From: Pseudomonas knackmussii B13
GTDB taxonomy: Bacteria; Pseudomonadota; Gammaproteobacteria; Pseudomonadales; Pseudomonadaceae
DNA length: 64,000 bases
Direction of reading: 5' to 3'
NCBI RefSeq assembly: GCF_000689415.1
Contig: NZ_HG322950.1
Coordinates: 3,045,501-3,109,500 of the forward strand
The notes under the pieces are model-generated. The model saw only the letters and a program-made list of their open reading frames with translations, searched no databases and was not told where the DNA came from. Shown here in pieces: positions 36,620 through 46,914 of this stretch (position 1 is the first letter of the stretch; each line of letters begins with the position of its first letter). Both the position numbers and the translations under genes were made by a program.

Positions 36620-38011
36620 ATGAGCGTGGTCATCGCCCTCGCTGCCCTAGCCCTGCTGATGCTCGCCGCCTACCGCGGCTACAGCGTCATCCTCTTCGCC
36701 CCCATCGCGGCCCTGCTCGCCGTGCTGCTCACCGATCCGTCCGCCGTGGCGCCGACCTTCACCGGCGTGTTCATGGAAAAGATGGTCGGCTTCGTGAAGC
36801 TGTACTTCCCGGTGTTCCTGCTCGGCGCCGTGTTCGGCAAGCTGATCGAGCTGTCGGGCTTCTCGCGCTCCATAGTCGCGGCCGCCATCCGCCTGCTCGG
36901 CACCAGCCAGGCCATGCTGGTGATCGTGCTGGTCTGCGCCCTGCTGACCTACGGCGGCGTCTCGCTGTTCGTGGTGGTGTTCGCGGTGTACCCATTCGCC
37001 GCCGAGATGTTCCGCCAGAGCAACATCCCCAAGCGGCTGATCCCGGCGACCATCGCCCTGGGCGCCTTCACCTTCACCATGGACGCGCTGCCCGGCACGC
37101 CGCAGATCCAGAACATCATCCCCACCACCTTCTTCAACACCAACGGCTGGGCAGCGCCCTGGCTGGGCCTGATCGGCAGCCTGTTCGTCTTCGCCGCCGG
37201 CATGCTCTTCCTGCGCCGCCAGCTGAACCGCGCGCAGGCGCGTGGCGAAGGCTACGGCAGCGAGCTGCGCAACGAGCCGGAAACCGCCGCCGACATCGCC
37301 CTGCCCAATCCCCTGCTGGCCCTCGCGCCGCTGGTGCTGGTGGGCGTGGCCAACCTGGCCTTCACCCACTGGATTCCGCAGCTCTACGGCAAGAGCCACA
37401 GCCTGCAACTCGCCGGCATGGCTGCGCCCGTGGTCAGCGACGTCAGCAAGCTGACCGGCATCTGGGCGGTCCAGGCCGCACTGTTGCTGGGCATCCTCCT
37501 GGTGCTCTTCACCAGCTTCGGCGCCGTGCGCAGCCGCCTCGCCGAAGGCAGCAAGACCGCCGTGTCCGGCGCGTTGCTGGCGGCCATGAACACCGCCTCG
37601 GAATACGGCTTCGGCGCGGTCATCGCCTCGCTTCCGGGCTTCCTGGTGCTGGCTGATGCGCTGAAGAGCATCCCCAACCCGCTGGTCAACGAAGCCATCA
37701 CCGTCACCGCGCTGGCCGGCATCACCGGTTCCGCGTCGGGCGGCATGAGCATCGCGCTGGCGGCCATGTCCGAGCAGTTCATCGCCGCCGCCCACGCCGC
37801 CAACATCCCGCTGGAAGTGCTGCACCGCGTCGCCTCGATGGCCTCCGGCGGCATGGACACGCTGCCGCACAACGGCGCGGTGATCACCCTGCTGGCAGTC
37901 ACCGGCCTGACCCACCGCGAAGCCTACAAGGACATCTTCGCCATCACCCTGATCAAGACCCTGGCGGTGTTTCTCGTCATCGCCGTGTTCTATACCACTG
38001 GGATCGTCTGA
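36620..38011 (+). CDS. GntP-family permease, probable 3-hydroxybutyrate importer
   Basis: 463 aa; ATG 36620 after AGGAGAACC. About 12 membrane segments; GntP-type sequences include YGGVSLFVVVFAVYPFAAEMFRQ, FTMDALPGTPQIQNIIPTTFF, GITGSASGGMSIALAAMSEQF and ASGGMDTLPHNGAVITLL. Closely resembles the PA2004-type permease next to bdhA in P. aeruginosa. It probably brings (R)-3-hydroxybutyrate across the inner membrane by proton symport. 72 bases after the porin and 54 before bdhA, in one operon from the sigma54 promoter. Confidence 0.87.
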   Translation: MSVVIALAALALLMLAAYRGYSVILFAPIAALLAVLLTDPSAVAPTFTGVFMEKMVGFVKLYFPVFLLGAVFGKLIELSGFSRSIVAAAIRLLGTSQAMLVIVLVCALLTYGGVSLFVVVFAVYPFAAEMFRQSNIPKRLIPATIALGAFTFTMDALPGTPQIQNIIPTTFFNTNGWAAPWLGLIGSLFVFAAGMLFLRRQLNRAQARGEGYGSELRNEPETAADIALPNPLLALAPLVLVGVANLAFTHWIPQLYGKSHSLQLAGMAAPVVSDVSKLTGIWAVQAALLLGILLVLFTSFGAVRSRLAEGSKTAVSGALLAAMNTASEYGFGAVIASLPGFLVLADALKSIPNPLVNEAITVTALAGITGSASGGMSIALAAMSEQFIAAAHAANIPLEVLHRVASMASGGMDTLPHNGAVITLLAVTGLTHREAYKDIFAITLIKTLAVFLVIAVFYTTGIV

Positions 38012-38065
38012 TCCCATCCACCGGGCGGCCCGGCGCCGGCCGCCCCGCAAGGCAGGAGAAATTCC

Positions 38066-38836
38066 ATGACCCTCAAAGGCAAGACCGCACTGGTCACCGG
38101 TTCCACCAGCGGCATCGGCCTGGGCATCGCCCTGAGCCTGGCCCGCGCCGGTGCGGACGTGCTGCTCAACGGCTTCGGCGATCCCGCTCCGGCGCTGAAG
38201 GCGGTGGCCGACTGCGGCGTGCGGGTGGAGCACCATCCGGCGGACATGTCGAAGCCCGAGCAAATCGCCGAGATGGTGGAATTCGCCCAGGCGCGCTTCG
38301 GCCGCGTCGACATCCTGGTGAACAACGCCGGTATCCAGCACGTAGCGCCCATCGAGGAATTCCCGGTGGAACGCTGGGACTCGATCCTCGCCATCAACCT
38401 GTCCTCGGCCTTCCACACCACACGCCTGCTGCTGCCGGGCATGCGCGAGCGCAACTGGGGGCGGATCATCAACATCGCCTCGGCCCACGGCCTGGTCGGC
38501 TCGGCACAGAAGAGCGCCTATGTGGCCGCCAAGCATGGCCTGGTCGGGCTGACCAAGGTGGTCGCCCTGGAGACCGCCACCACTGGCGTCACCTGCAACG
38601 CCATCTGCCCCGGCTGGGTGCTGACGCCGCTGGTGCAACAGCAGATCGATATGCGCATCAGCGCAGGCGCCAGCCCAGCCGAAGCCAGCGAAGCGCTGCT
38701 TGCGGAGAAGCAGCCGTCGCTGGATTTCGTCACCCCCGAGCAACTCGGCGGGCTGGCGGTATTCCTTTGCAGCGAGGCGGCGGATCAGGTGCGCGGCGCC
38801 GCCTGGAACATGGACGGCGGCTGGCTCGCGCGCTGA
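38066..38836 (+). CDS. bdhA: (R)-3-hydroxybutyrate dehydrogenase
   Basis: 256 aa; ATG 38066 after AGGAG. Classical SDR: TGSTSGIGLGIA for NAD, NNAGIQHVAPIEEFP, catalytic Ser in NIASAHGLVGS and YVAAK (Tyr-x-x-x-Lys). GWVLTPLVQQQIDMRI and EKQPSLDFVTPEQLG are typical of D-beta-hydroxybutyrate dehydrogenases and end with GGWLAR. It oxidises 3-hydroxybutyrate to acetoacetate with NAD, feeding the synthetase encoded next. Confidence 0.93.
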   Translation: MTLKGKTALVTGSTSGIGLGIALSLARAGADVLLNGFGDPAPALKAVADCGVRVEHHPADMSKPEQIAEMVEFAQARFGRVDILVNNAGIQHVAPIEEFPVERWDSILAINLSSAFHTTRLLLPGMRERNWGRIINIASAHGLVGSAQKSAYVAAKHGLVGLTKVVALETATTGVTCNAICPGWVLTPLVQQQIDMRISAGASPAEASEALLAEKQPSLDFVTPEQLGGLAVFLCSEAADQVRGAAWNMDGGWLAR

Positions 38837-38906
38837 GCCGCGCCCCCCGCCCTCGGGCGTGCCATGCTTATTGGCATCGCCCGAATCGGATGTTGGAGAG
38901 ACCTCG

Positions 38907-40862
<1,956 letters not shown>

Positions 40863-40870
40863 CCCTACCT

Positions 40871-40983
40871 GTAGGAGCGAGCTTGCTCGCGAACGGGCTG
40901 TGTGCCGAAGCGGTTCGCGAGCAAGCTCGCTCCTACGAAAAGCCTGTAGCCGTGGGGCGTACAACCGTTCGCGGTTGTACGCC
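40871..40983. repeat. REP pair plus GGCGTACAACCG palindrome
   Basis: GTAGGAGCGAGC...GCTCGCTCCTAC inverted pair (40871-40936) and a GGCGTACAACCG-ttcg-CGGTTGTACGCC hairpin (40956-40983). They separate two convergent transcription units. Confidence 0.9.
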
Positions 40984-40997
40984 GTCTAGCCGATGTC

Positions 40998-41786
40998 TCA
41001 GCCGCGCAGGAAGCCCAGCACCTTCTGGCTGAACGCATCGCCCGCCTGCACGTTCGACAGGTGCGCCGCGTGGAACTCCACCAGCTCGGCGCCGGCGATG
41101 CGTTCCTGCATGAAGCGGCCGTGCTCGGTGGTGGTCACCGGGTCGCCGCTGCCGCAGACCACCAGGGTCGGCGCGAGAATGGCGCCCAGTTGCTCGCGGA
41201 AGTCGGCGTCGCGCACGGCGGCGCAGTTGGCTGCGTAACCTTGCGGCGAAGTCTGCGCGAGCATGGCCACGATGGGTTCGACCTTGCCCGGCTCGGCAGC
41301 GGCGAAATCGGGGGTGAACCAACGCGAGATGGAGGCGTCGCGCAGGTCGCGCATGGGCTGCAGACCGCCGGCCAGCACGGTGTCGATTCGCGGGTTCCAG
41401 ACCTCCGGGGTGCCGATCTTGGCGGCGGTGTTGCACAGCACCAGACGCTCGATGCGCTCGGGCGCGTTGATCGCCAGCCACTGGCCGATCAGGCCGCCCA
41501 TGGACAGGCCGCAGAAGCTCGCCTTGGCGATATCCAGCGCGTCCAGCAAGGCCAGCACGTCGCGACCATTCTGCTCGATGCTGTAGGGGCCTTCGGTCAC
41601 CAGCGAGGCACCGTGGCCGCGGGTGTCGTAGCGCAGCACCTGGAAGTGTTGGGTGAAGGCCGGAACCTGCGCGTCCCACATATGCAGGTCGGTGCCCAGC
41701 GAGTTGGACAGCACCAGCACAGGCGCGCCGGCGGGGCCTTCGAGGAGGTAGTTCAGTTCGCCGTCGGCGAGTTTGACGGTAGGCAT
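40998..41786 (-). CDS. pcaD: 3-Oxoadipate enol-lactonase
   Basis: 262 aa; ATG at 41784-41786 after GGGAG. Alpha/beta hydrolase: oxyanion LSNSLGTDLHMWDAQ, nucleophile elbow CGLSMGGLIGQW (Ser), Asp in CGSGDPVTTTEH and His in AAHLSNVQ. HMWD and SLGTDL are typical of PcaD. It hydrolyses beta-ketoadipate enol-lactone to beta-ketoadipate, the substrate of PcaIJ encoded upstream in the same direction. A 136-base gap with repeats separates it from pcaF. Confidence 0.92.
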   Translation of the reverse strand: MPTVKLADGELNYLLEGPAGAPVLVLSNSLGTDLHMWDAQVPAFTQHFQVLRYDTRGHGASLVTEGPYSIEQNGRDVLALLDALDIAKASFCGLSMGGLIGQWLAINAPERIERLVLCNTAAKIGTPEVWNPRIDTVLAGGLQPMRDLRDASISRWFTPDFAAAEPGKVEPIVAMLAQTSPQGYAANCAAVRDADFREQLGAILAPTLVVCGSGDPVTTTEHGRFMQERIAGAELVEFHAAHLSNVQAGDAFSQKVLGFLRG

Positions 41787-41812
41787 CGGGAACTCCCGTT
41801 GATCATGAACGG

Positions 41813-41880
41813 CGCCCGCTCGAGGGCGGGCGCCGGATTATTGCTTTTTCTGGGTCCCCGCGTTCGCGGGGATGACACAT
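41813..41880. repeat. GC hairpin and CCCCGCG repeat between pcaF and pcaD
   Basis: A hairpin GGCGCCCGC-tcga-GGGCGGGCGCC (41812-41834), then TCTGGGTCCCCGCG-ttcg-CGGGGATGACA (41848-41878). The second repeat recurs at 44961-44990. Confidence 0.75.
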
Positions 41881-41922
41881 TCAATATCGGCGCTCATTCC
41901 GACCGGAACCCAGCAAACAGCC

Positions 41923-43128
41923 TCAAACGCGCTCGACAGCCAGGGCCACGCCCTGCCCCACGCCCACGCACATGGTGCACAGGCCGCGCTGGCCGCCGCT
42001 CTTCTCCAACTGGTGCACGGCGGTCAGGACCAGGCGTGCGCCGCTGGCGCCCAGCGGGTGGCCGAGGGCGATGGCGCCGCCGTTCGGGTTCACCCGGGCG
42101 TCGTCGTCGGCGATACCCAGTTCGCGGGTCACGGCCAGGCCCTGGGCAGCGAAGGCTTCGTTCAGTTCGATGACGTCGAAGTCGGCGACCGACAGGTTCA
42201 GGCGTTCCAGCAGCTTGCGCACGGCCGGCACCGGGCCGATGCCCATCACGCGCGGCGCGACGCCGGCGCTGGCCATGCCCAGCACTTTCGCGCGAGCTTT
42301 CAGGCCGTGCTTTTTCACCGCTTCGGCGGAGGCCAGGATCAGCGCCACCGAGCCGTCGTTTACACCCGAGGCGTTGCCGGCGGTGACGGTCTTGTCCGGG
42401 CCGTTGACCGGTTTGAGTTTGGCCAGGGCTTCGAGGGTGGTGTCCGGGCGCAGATGCTCGTCGGCATCCACCACGGTTTCACCCTTCTTGCCCTTGATCA
42501 CCACCGGGACGATTTCCTCGGCGAAGTAGCCGGCGGCCTGGGCGCGCCCGGCCAGCTGCTGGCTGCGCAGGGCGAAGGCGTCCTGGTCGGCGCGGCTGAC
42601 CTTGTAGTCGTCGGCGACGTTGTCGGCGGTTTCCGGCATGGCGTCCACGCCGTACTGGGCCTTCATCAGCGGGTTGATGAAGCGCCAGCCGATGGTGGTG
42701 TCCTCGATCTTCTGGCCACGGCCGAAGGCGCTGTCCGCCTTGCCCATGACATAAGGCGCGCGGGACATCGACTCGACGCCGCCGGCGATGACCAGCTCGG
42801 CCTCGCCGCTGGCGATGGCGCGGAAGGCCGTGCCCACGGCGTCCATGCCCGAGGCACAGAGGCGGTTCAGGGTCACGCCGGGCACGCTGTCCGGCAGGCC
42901 GGCCAGCAGCAGCGCCATGCGCGCGACGTTGCGGTTGTCTTCGCCGGCCTGGTTGGCGCAGCCGAGGTAGACCTCGTCCAGCTGGCTCCAGTCGACCTGC
43001 GGGTTGCGCTCGACCAGGGCCTTGACCGGCACGGCGGCCAGGTCGTCGGCGCGCACCGCCGCGAGCGAACCGCCGAAGCGGCCGATCGGCGTGCGCACGG
43101 CGTCGCAGATGTAGACTTCGCGGCTCAT
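41923..43128 (-). CDS. pcaF: Beta-ketoadipyl-CoA thiolase
   Basis: 401 aa; ATG at 43126-43128 overlapping the pcaJ stop. Thiolase with the acyl Cys in TLNRLCASGMDAV (about residue 90), GGAIALGHPLGASGAR (His) and CMCVGVGQG (second Cys). REVYICDAVRTPIGRFGGSLAAVRADDLAA is the typical PcaF start. It splits beta-ketoadipyl-CoA into succinyl-CoA and acetyl-CoA. Part of the pcaIJF operon. Confidence 0.94.
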   Translation of the reverse strand: MSREVYICDAVRTPIGRFGGSLAAVRADDLAAVPVKALVERNPQVDWSQLDEVYLGCANQAGEDNRNVARMALLLAGLPDSVPGVTLNRLCASGMDAVGTAFRAIASGEAELVIAGGVESMSRAPYVMGKADSAFGRGQKIEDTTIGWRFINPLMKAQYGVDAMPETADNVADDYKVSRADQDAFALRSQQLAGRAQAAGYFAEEIVPVVIKGKKGETVVDADEHLRPDTTLEALAKLKPVNGPDKTVTAGNASGVNDGSVALILASAEAVKKHGLKARAKVLGMASAGVAPRVMGIGPVPAVRKLLERLNLSVADFDVIELNEAFAAQGLAVTRELGIADDDARVNPNGGAIALGHPLGASGARLVLTAVHQLEKSGGQRGLCTMCVGVGQGVALAVERV

Positions 43129-43907
43129 TCCTCACCCCCTTGCTGGCCGTGGGCGGCCGCGGTGCGGGCTTCCAGGGCGCGCAGGGCTTCCAGCTCGACC
43201 TCGGTGGGCGCGGCGGTTTCCTTGACCTGCTCGGCGAAGCGGATCGCCCAGCCGGTGTTCTCGATCACTTGCTCGCGGGTTACACCCGGGTGCAGCGAAG
43301 TGACGATGAATTCGTTGCTGCCGGCTTCCGGCTCCATGATGCAGAGGTCGGTGATGATCGCCACCGGACCCTTGCCCGGCAGGCCGAGCTGCTTGCGGTG
43401 GTCGCCGCCTTCGCCGTGGCCGACCGAGGTGATGAAGGCCAGCTTGTCGACGAAGGTACGGTGCGACTGCTTGAGGATGATCAGCACTTCCTTGGCGGAA
43501 CCGGCGATCTCCGGGGCGCCGCCGGCGCCGGGCAGGCGCACTTTCGGCTTGTTGTAGTCGCCGATGACGGTGGTGTTGATGTTGCCGAAGCGGTCGACCT
43601 GGGCCGCGCCCAGGAAACCGACGTCGATACGGCCGCCCTGCAGCCAGTAGCGGAAGATCTCGCCGGTGGGCACCACGGTGTCGGCGGTTTCGGCCAGTTC
43701 GCCGTCACCGATGGACAGCGGCAGCACGGTCGGCTTGGCGCCGATGGGGCCGGATTCGTAGATCAGGACCACGTCCGGGGACGAAGTCAGGCGCGCCAGG
43801 TTCGCGGCCTTGGACGGCAGGCCGATGCCGACGAAGCAGACCGCGCCGTTCTTCAGGCGGCGGGCGGCGGCCACGGTCATCATTTCATTGGTGCTATAGG
43901 CGCTCAT
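43125..43907 (-). CDS. pcaJ: 3-Oxoadipate CoA-transferase, subunit B
   Basis: 260 aa; its ATG at 43905-43907 overlaps the pcaI stop by one base (TAATG). Family I CoA-transferase beta subunit: GIGLPSKAANLARL, IYESGPIGAKP with the catalytic Glu, LGAAQVDRFGNINTTVIGDY and LPGAGGAPEIAGSA. With PcaI it moves CoA from succinyl-CoA to beta-ketoadipate. Confidence 0.93.
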   Translation of the reverse strand: MSAYSTNEMMTVAAARRLKNGAVCFVGIGLPSKAANLARLTSSPDVVLIYESGPIGAKPTVLPLSIGDGELAETADTVVPTGEIFRYWLQGGRIDVGFLGAAQVDRFGNINTTVIGDYNKPKVRLPGAGGAPEIAGSAKEVLIILKQSHRTFVDKLAFITSVGHGEGGDHRKQLGLPGKGPVAIITDLCIMEPEAGSNEFIVTSLHPGVTREQVIENTGWAIRFAEQVKETAAPTEVELEALRALEARTAAAHGQQGGEE

Positions 43908-44755
43908 TACTTGCCCTCCGCGATCTTGGCTTGGAACTCGCTGAAATCCTTGGTCCCGCGGATGTACTCGTCGATCCAGGCGGTGAAGGTCTCACGGTCG
44001 CGGGCGATCGGGTCCCAGGCCTGGTAGAAGCGGTTGTCGCGCTCGTAGTAGCCGTGGGCGTAGGACGGATGCGAACCGCCGGGGACGTGGCAGACCGCGC
44101 TCAGCGCCCAGGTCGGCAGCACGCAGGAGTTCATCGGCGCATTGAGGTCGTCGACGATCTCTTCGACGGTGACGATGCAGCGCTTGGCAGCCAGGGCGGC
44201 CTCCTTCTGCACGCCGAGGATGCCCCACAGCAGGACGTTGCCCTTGCGGTCGGCCTTCTGCGCGTGGATCACGGTGACGTCCGGGCGCACCGAAGGCACG
44301 GCAGCCAGTTGCTCGCCGGTGAACGGGCAGTTGATGAACTTGATGTTCGGGTTGACCTTCGGCAGGTCGGAGCCGGCGTAGGCACGCAGCACCGCGAACG
44401 GCAGGCCCGAGGCGCCGGCGACGTAGGAGTTGGCGAGGTCCGCGTGGCTGTGCTCGTCGATCTCCAGGGCGTTCGGCCAGCCCTTCTCCACTGCGTCGCG
44501 CAGGCGGTGCAGCGAACCCACGCCGGGGTTGCCGCCCCAGGAGAAGGTCAGCTTGCGCGCGCAGCCGGCGCCGATCAGCAGGTCGTAGACCAGGTCGGGG
44601 GTCATGCGCACCAGGTGCAGGTCTTTCTTGCCCTGGCGGATGATTTCGTGGGAGGCGGCGGTGGGGATCAGGTGGGTGAAGCCTTCGAGGGCGACGGTAT
44701 CGCCGTCGTTCACGAAACGCTCGACCGCTTCGCGGAGGGTCAGGAGTTCAGCCAT
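43907..44755 (-). CDS. pcaI: 3-Oxoadipate CoA-transferase, subunit A
   Basis: 282 aa; ATG at 44753-44755. Family I CoA-transferase alpha subunit: TLREAVERFVNDGDTVALEGFTHLIPTAASHEIIRQ, KLTFSWGGNPGVGSLHRLRDAVEKGW, and a C-terminal extension (YYERDNRFYQAWDPIARDR, TKDFSEFQ) seen in the longer Pseudomonas PcaI-type subunits. First gene of pcaIJF-D. Two PcaR boxes lie about 80-115 bases upstream. No pcaR, pcaK or pcaB/C is in the window. Confidence 0.93.
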   Translation of the reverse strand: MAELLTLREAVERFVNDGDTVALEGFTHLIPTAASHEIIRQGKKDLHLVRMTPDLVYDLLIGAGCARKLTFSWGGNPGVGSLHRLRDAVEKGWPNALEIDEHSHADLANSYVAGASGLPFAVLRAYAGSDLPKVNPNIKFINCPFTGEQLAAVPSVRPDVTVIHAQKADRKGNVLLWGILGVQKEAALAAKRCIVTVEEIVDDLNAPMNSCVLPTWALSAVCHVPGGSHPSYAHGYYERDNRFYQAWDPIARDRETFTAWIDEYIRGTKDFSEFQAKIAEGK

Positions 44756-44834
44756 TGCTCGGTCTCGTCTTGTCGTTCAGGGCATCCGGGGATGCCGATG
44801 GAGAGACAGTAGCGCCGTGGCTGGCGGTCAAACA

Positions 44835-44868
44835 ATGCGATTATCGACTATCGGTGCGGTTATCGAAC
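44835..44868 (-). promoter_or_regulatory. PcaR boxes upstream of pcaI
   Basis: On the minus strand GTTCGATAACCGCAC (44868-44854) and AGTCGATAATCGCAT (44849-44835), 19 bases apart. These match the known P. putida PcaR box GTTCGATAATCGCAC with 1 and 2 differences. PcaR is an IclR-family activator responding to beta-ketoadipate. Confidence 0.8.
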
Positions 44869-44888
44869 ACTTCTACGGTTCCAAACCT

Positions 44889-45042
44889 GTAGGAGCGAGC
44901 TTGCTCGCGAACCAAACTCGCCGCGAAGCGGTTCGCGAGCAAGCTCGCTCCTACGTGTTTTCTGGGTCCCCGCGTTCGCGGGGATGACGCAGGGTAAAAC
45001 GAACCTGAATCCCGTCACTCCCGCGAACGCGGGAGCCCAAAG
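44889..45042. repeat. REP pair and opposed CCCCGCG/CTCCCGCG repeats
   Basis: GTAGGAGCGAGC...GCTCGCTCCTAC pair (44889-44954). TCTGGGTCCCCGCG-ttcg-CGGGGATGACG (44961-44990) then faces CGTCACTCCCGCG-aa-CGCGGGAGCCCA (about 45015-45041), forming a nested palindromic unit. No gene in this stretch. Confidence 0.85.
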
Positions 45043-45071
45043 ACAGTTGTTCCTGCGAATACCAGGGCTCC

Positions 45072-45485
45072 TTAATGGTCCTGCTCGCAGTTCACCATCC
45101 ACGGCACCCCGAAGCGGTCGGTGAACATGCCGAAGGCCGCCGCCCAGAAGGTCTGTTGCAGCGGCATGCCGACCTGGCCGCCTTCGCTCAGGGCGTCGAA
45201 GATGCGCTTGGCTTCGGCCTTGCTGTCGACGTTCAGCGAGACGGACACACCCTTGGTGCCTTCATAGGGCATCGGCGGGCAGTTGTCCGAGCCCATCAGC
45301 ACCTGGTCGCCCACTTCCAGGCGCACGTGCATCACGAGATTGCTCGAACCGGGCGGCATCTGGCTCTGGTCCGGCGCATCGCCGAAGTGCATCAGCATGG
45401 GAATGTTGCCGCGCAGCACCTCGGCGTAGCGCTTGAAGGCTTCTTCGCAGTTGCCGTCGAAAATCAGGTAGGTGTTGATCTTCAT
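45072..45485 (-). CDS. VOC/PhnB-like protein (glyoxalase-fold)
   Basis: 137 aa; ATG at 45483-45485 after GGAAGGAG. PhnB-type VOC pattern: INTYLIFDGNCEEAFKRYAEVLRGNI at the start, MHFGDAPDQSQMP, VMHVRLEVGDQVLMGSDN, VSLNVDSKAEAKRIFDALSEGGQVGMPLQQTFWAAAFGMFTDRFGVPWMVNC at the end. The family includes metal-binding and ligand-binding members with no settled function. It is 17 bases after the DGPF gene and clearly co-transcribed with it. Confidence 0.85.
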   Translation of the reverse strand: MKINTYLIFDGNCEEAFKRYAEVLRGNIPMLMHFGDAPDQSQMPPGSSNLVMHVRLEVGDQVLMGSDNCPPMPYEGTKGVSVSLNVDSKAEAKRIFDALSEGGQVGMPLQQTFWAAAFGMFTDRFGVPWMVNCEQDH

Positions 45486-45502
45486 GAGGGGTCTCCTTCC
45501 GC

Positions 45503-45928
45503 TCAGGCCTTGCCGGCCAGTTGGGCGCGCAGGCGTTCTTCCTGTTCGCGCAGTTCGGGGGTGAATTCGGCACCGAAATCCTCGGCCTCGAAGACCTGGC
45601 GGATCTCGATCTCGGAGGGGATATCGAAGGGATTTGGGCTGCGCTTGATCCAGTCGATGCACTCCTGCAGCGAGTCGCACTGCAGCATCCAGAATCCGGC
45701 GATCAGTTCGCGGGTTTCAGTGAAGGGGCCGTCGATGACCGTTCGCGTGGCGCCGTCGAAACGCACCCGCGCCCCCTTCGAACTGGGATGCAGGCCGTCG
45801 CCGCCGAGCATCACGCCGGCCGCGACCAGCTCCTCGTTGAACTTGCCCATGGCTGCCAGCAGCTCTTCCTTGGGCATGACGCCGGCTTCGGAGTCGGCGG
45901 TGGCACGGACTATCGCCATGAAGCGCAT
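45503..45928 (-). CDS. DGPF-domain (YCII-related) protein
   Basis: 141 aa; ATG at 45926-45928 after AAAGGAG. YCII/DGPF pattern: MRFMAIVRATADSEAGVMP, GVMLGGDGLHPSSKGARVRFDGATRTVIDGPFTETRELIAGFWML (with the DGPF motif), then WIKRSPNPF...SEIEIRQVFEAEDFG. Such genes usually accompany an ECF42 sigma factor, which is missing here; the partner is a VOC gene instead. Function unknown. Confidence 0.87.
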   Translation of the reverse strand: MRFMAIVRATADSEAGVMPKEELLAAMGKFNEELVAAGVMLGGDGLHPSSKGARVRFDGATRTVIDGPFTETRELIAGFWMLQCDSLQECIDWIKRSPNPFDIPSEIEIRQVFEAEDFGAEFTPELREQEERLRAQLAGKA

Positions 45929-46191
45929 ATCGGTTCTCCTTTTATCGTTGTGCGAGGGACGAGCGGGCTTTCGCCCTGCTCTGCCAATTGGTCGATGCGC
46001 GCGCAGCGAAATCGACATCCCGCGATACCGTTCGTCGCCAGACAGGAGCGACCGCAGCAGCGAGTGGCTGCAAAACGATAGACGGGTAGGAAGCATTGGC
46101 AAGGTGCCGGCCGACCGCGGGGAGACGGCTGGACAGGTGCCGGCCCCACTGCCTAGATTGGCCTCCTTCTTACAGCGCAAGGAGCCCTGGC

Positions 46192-46659
46192 ATGAGCCTG
46201 GAATCGGTCCGCGCCTTCTTCGCCGAGAAGGCACCCGACATCGCCATCATCGAACTGGACACCAGCACCGCCACCGTGGCCCTGGCCGCCGAGGCCCACG
46301 GCGTGGAACCGGGGCGCATCGCCAAGACGCTGTCGCTGCGCGTCGGCGAACGCACCGTGCTGGTGGTGGCCCGCGGCGACGCGCGGCTGGATAACCGCAA
46401 GCTCAAGGAAGCCCTGGGCGGCAAGGCCAAGATGCTCGGCGCGGAGGATGTCGCGGCGCTGACAGGCCACCCGGTGGGCGGCGTCTGCCCCTTCGGCCTG
46501 GCCACGCCGCTGCCGGTCTACTGCGACGTCTCGCTGCGCGCCTTCGACGAGGTGCTGCCGGCAGCCGGAGCCCTGCACAGTGCCGTGCGCATTGCCCCGG
46601 AGCGCATGGCCAGCCTGGTCGACGCGGACTGGGTGGACGTCTGCCAGGACCTGGCCTGA
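46192..46659 (+). CDS. YbaK/EbsC-type aminoacyl-tRNA deacylase
   Basis: 155 aa; ATG 46192 after AAGGAGC. YbaK fold: GVEPGRIAKTLSLRVGERTVLVVARGDARLDNRKLKEALG with the catalytic Lys, GHPVGGVCPFG, and ALHSAVRIAPERMASLVDADWVDV. These domains remove wrongly attached amino acids from tRNA (Cys or Ala from tRNA-Pro in known cases). EPGRIAKTL and GGVCPFGL are typical of the stand-alone ProX/YbaK group. Single gene, followed by a long intergenic stretch. Confidence 0.88.
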   Translation: MSLESVRAFFAEKAPDIAIIELDTSTATVALAAEAHGVEPGRIAKTLSLRVGERTVLVVARGDARLDNRKLKEALGGKAKMLGAEDVAALTGHPVGGVCPFGLATPLPVYCDVSLRAFDEVLPAAGALHSAVRIAPERMASLVDADWVDVCQDLA

Positions 46660-46759
46660 GGCGGCCGGTCACTGCGGCATCGCCGACAGCGACCGGCAAC
46701 GATGCCCTGTCGCACTCTCTACGGCGATGCGCCTTTATCGAACTTTGTTCAGACAATAC

Positions 46760-46797
46760 TTTGCCTATGCCGCTTACTTGTTGCGGCATTAGGCAAA
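46760..46797. repeat. Long imperfect hairpin, AT-rich surroundings
   Basis: TTTGCCTATGCCGC, nine-base loop, GCGGCATTAGGCAAA: one bulge in 14-15 base pairs; flanking bases extend the pairing (ACTT...AAGT). No T run follows on either strand, so it is not an ordinary terminator. Confidence 0.5.
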
Positions 46798-46884
46798 AGT
46801 AACTCTCGAGCATCCCGCCTTATTTAAAAGGCAGCCAATTCTCTTGATTAACGACAGGCCATTTGCTGTACCGAAGTTCCAAAT

Positions 46885-46914
46885 AAAAAACGGCCGCCCG
46901 GTGAGGAGCGGCCG
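46885..46914 (-). terminator. Intrinsic terminator on the minus strand without a protein gene
   Basis: Stem CGGCCGC/GCGGCCG (46914-46908 with 46897-46891), then TTTTTT on the minus strand. Confidence 0.75.
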
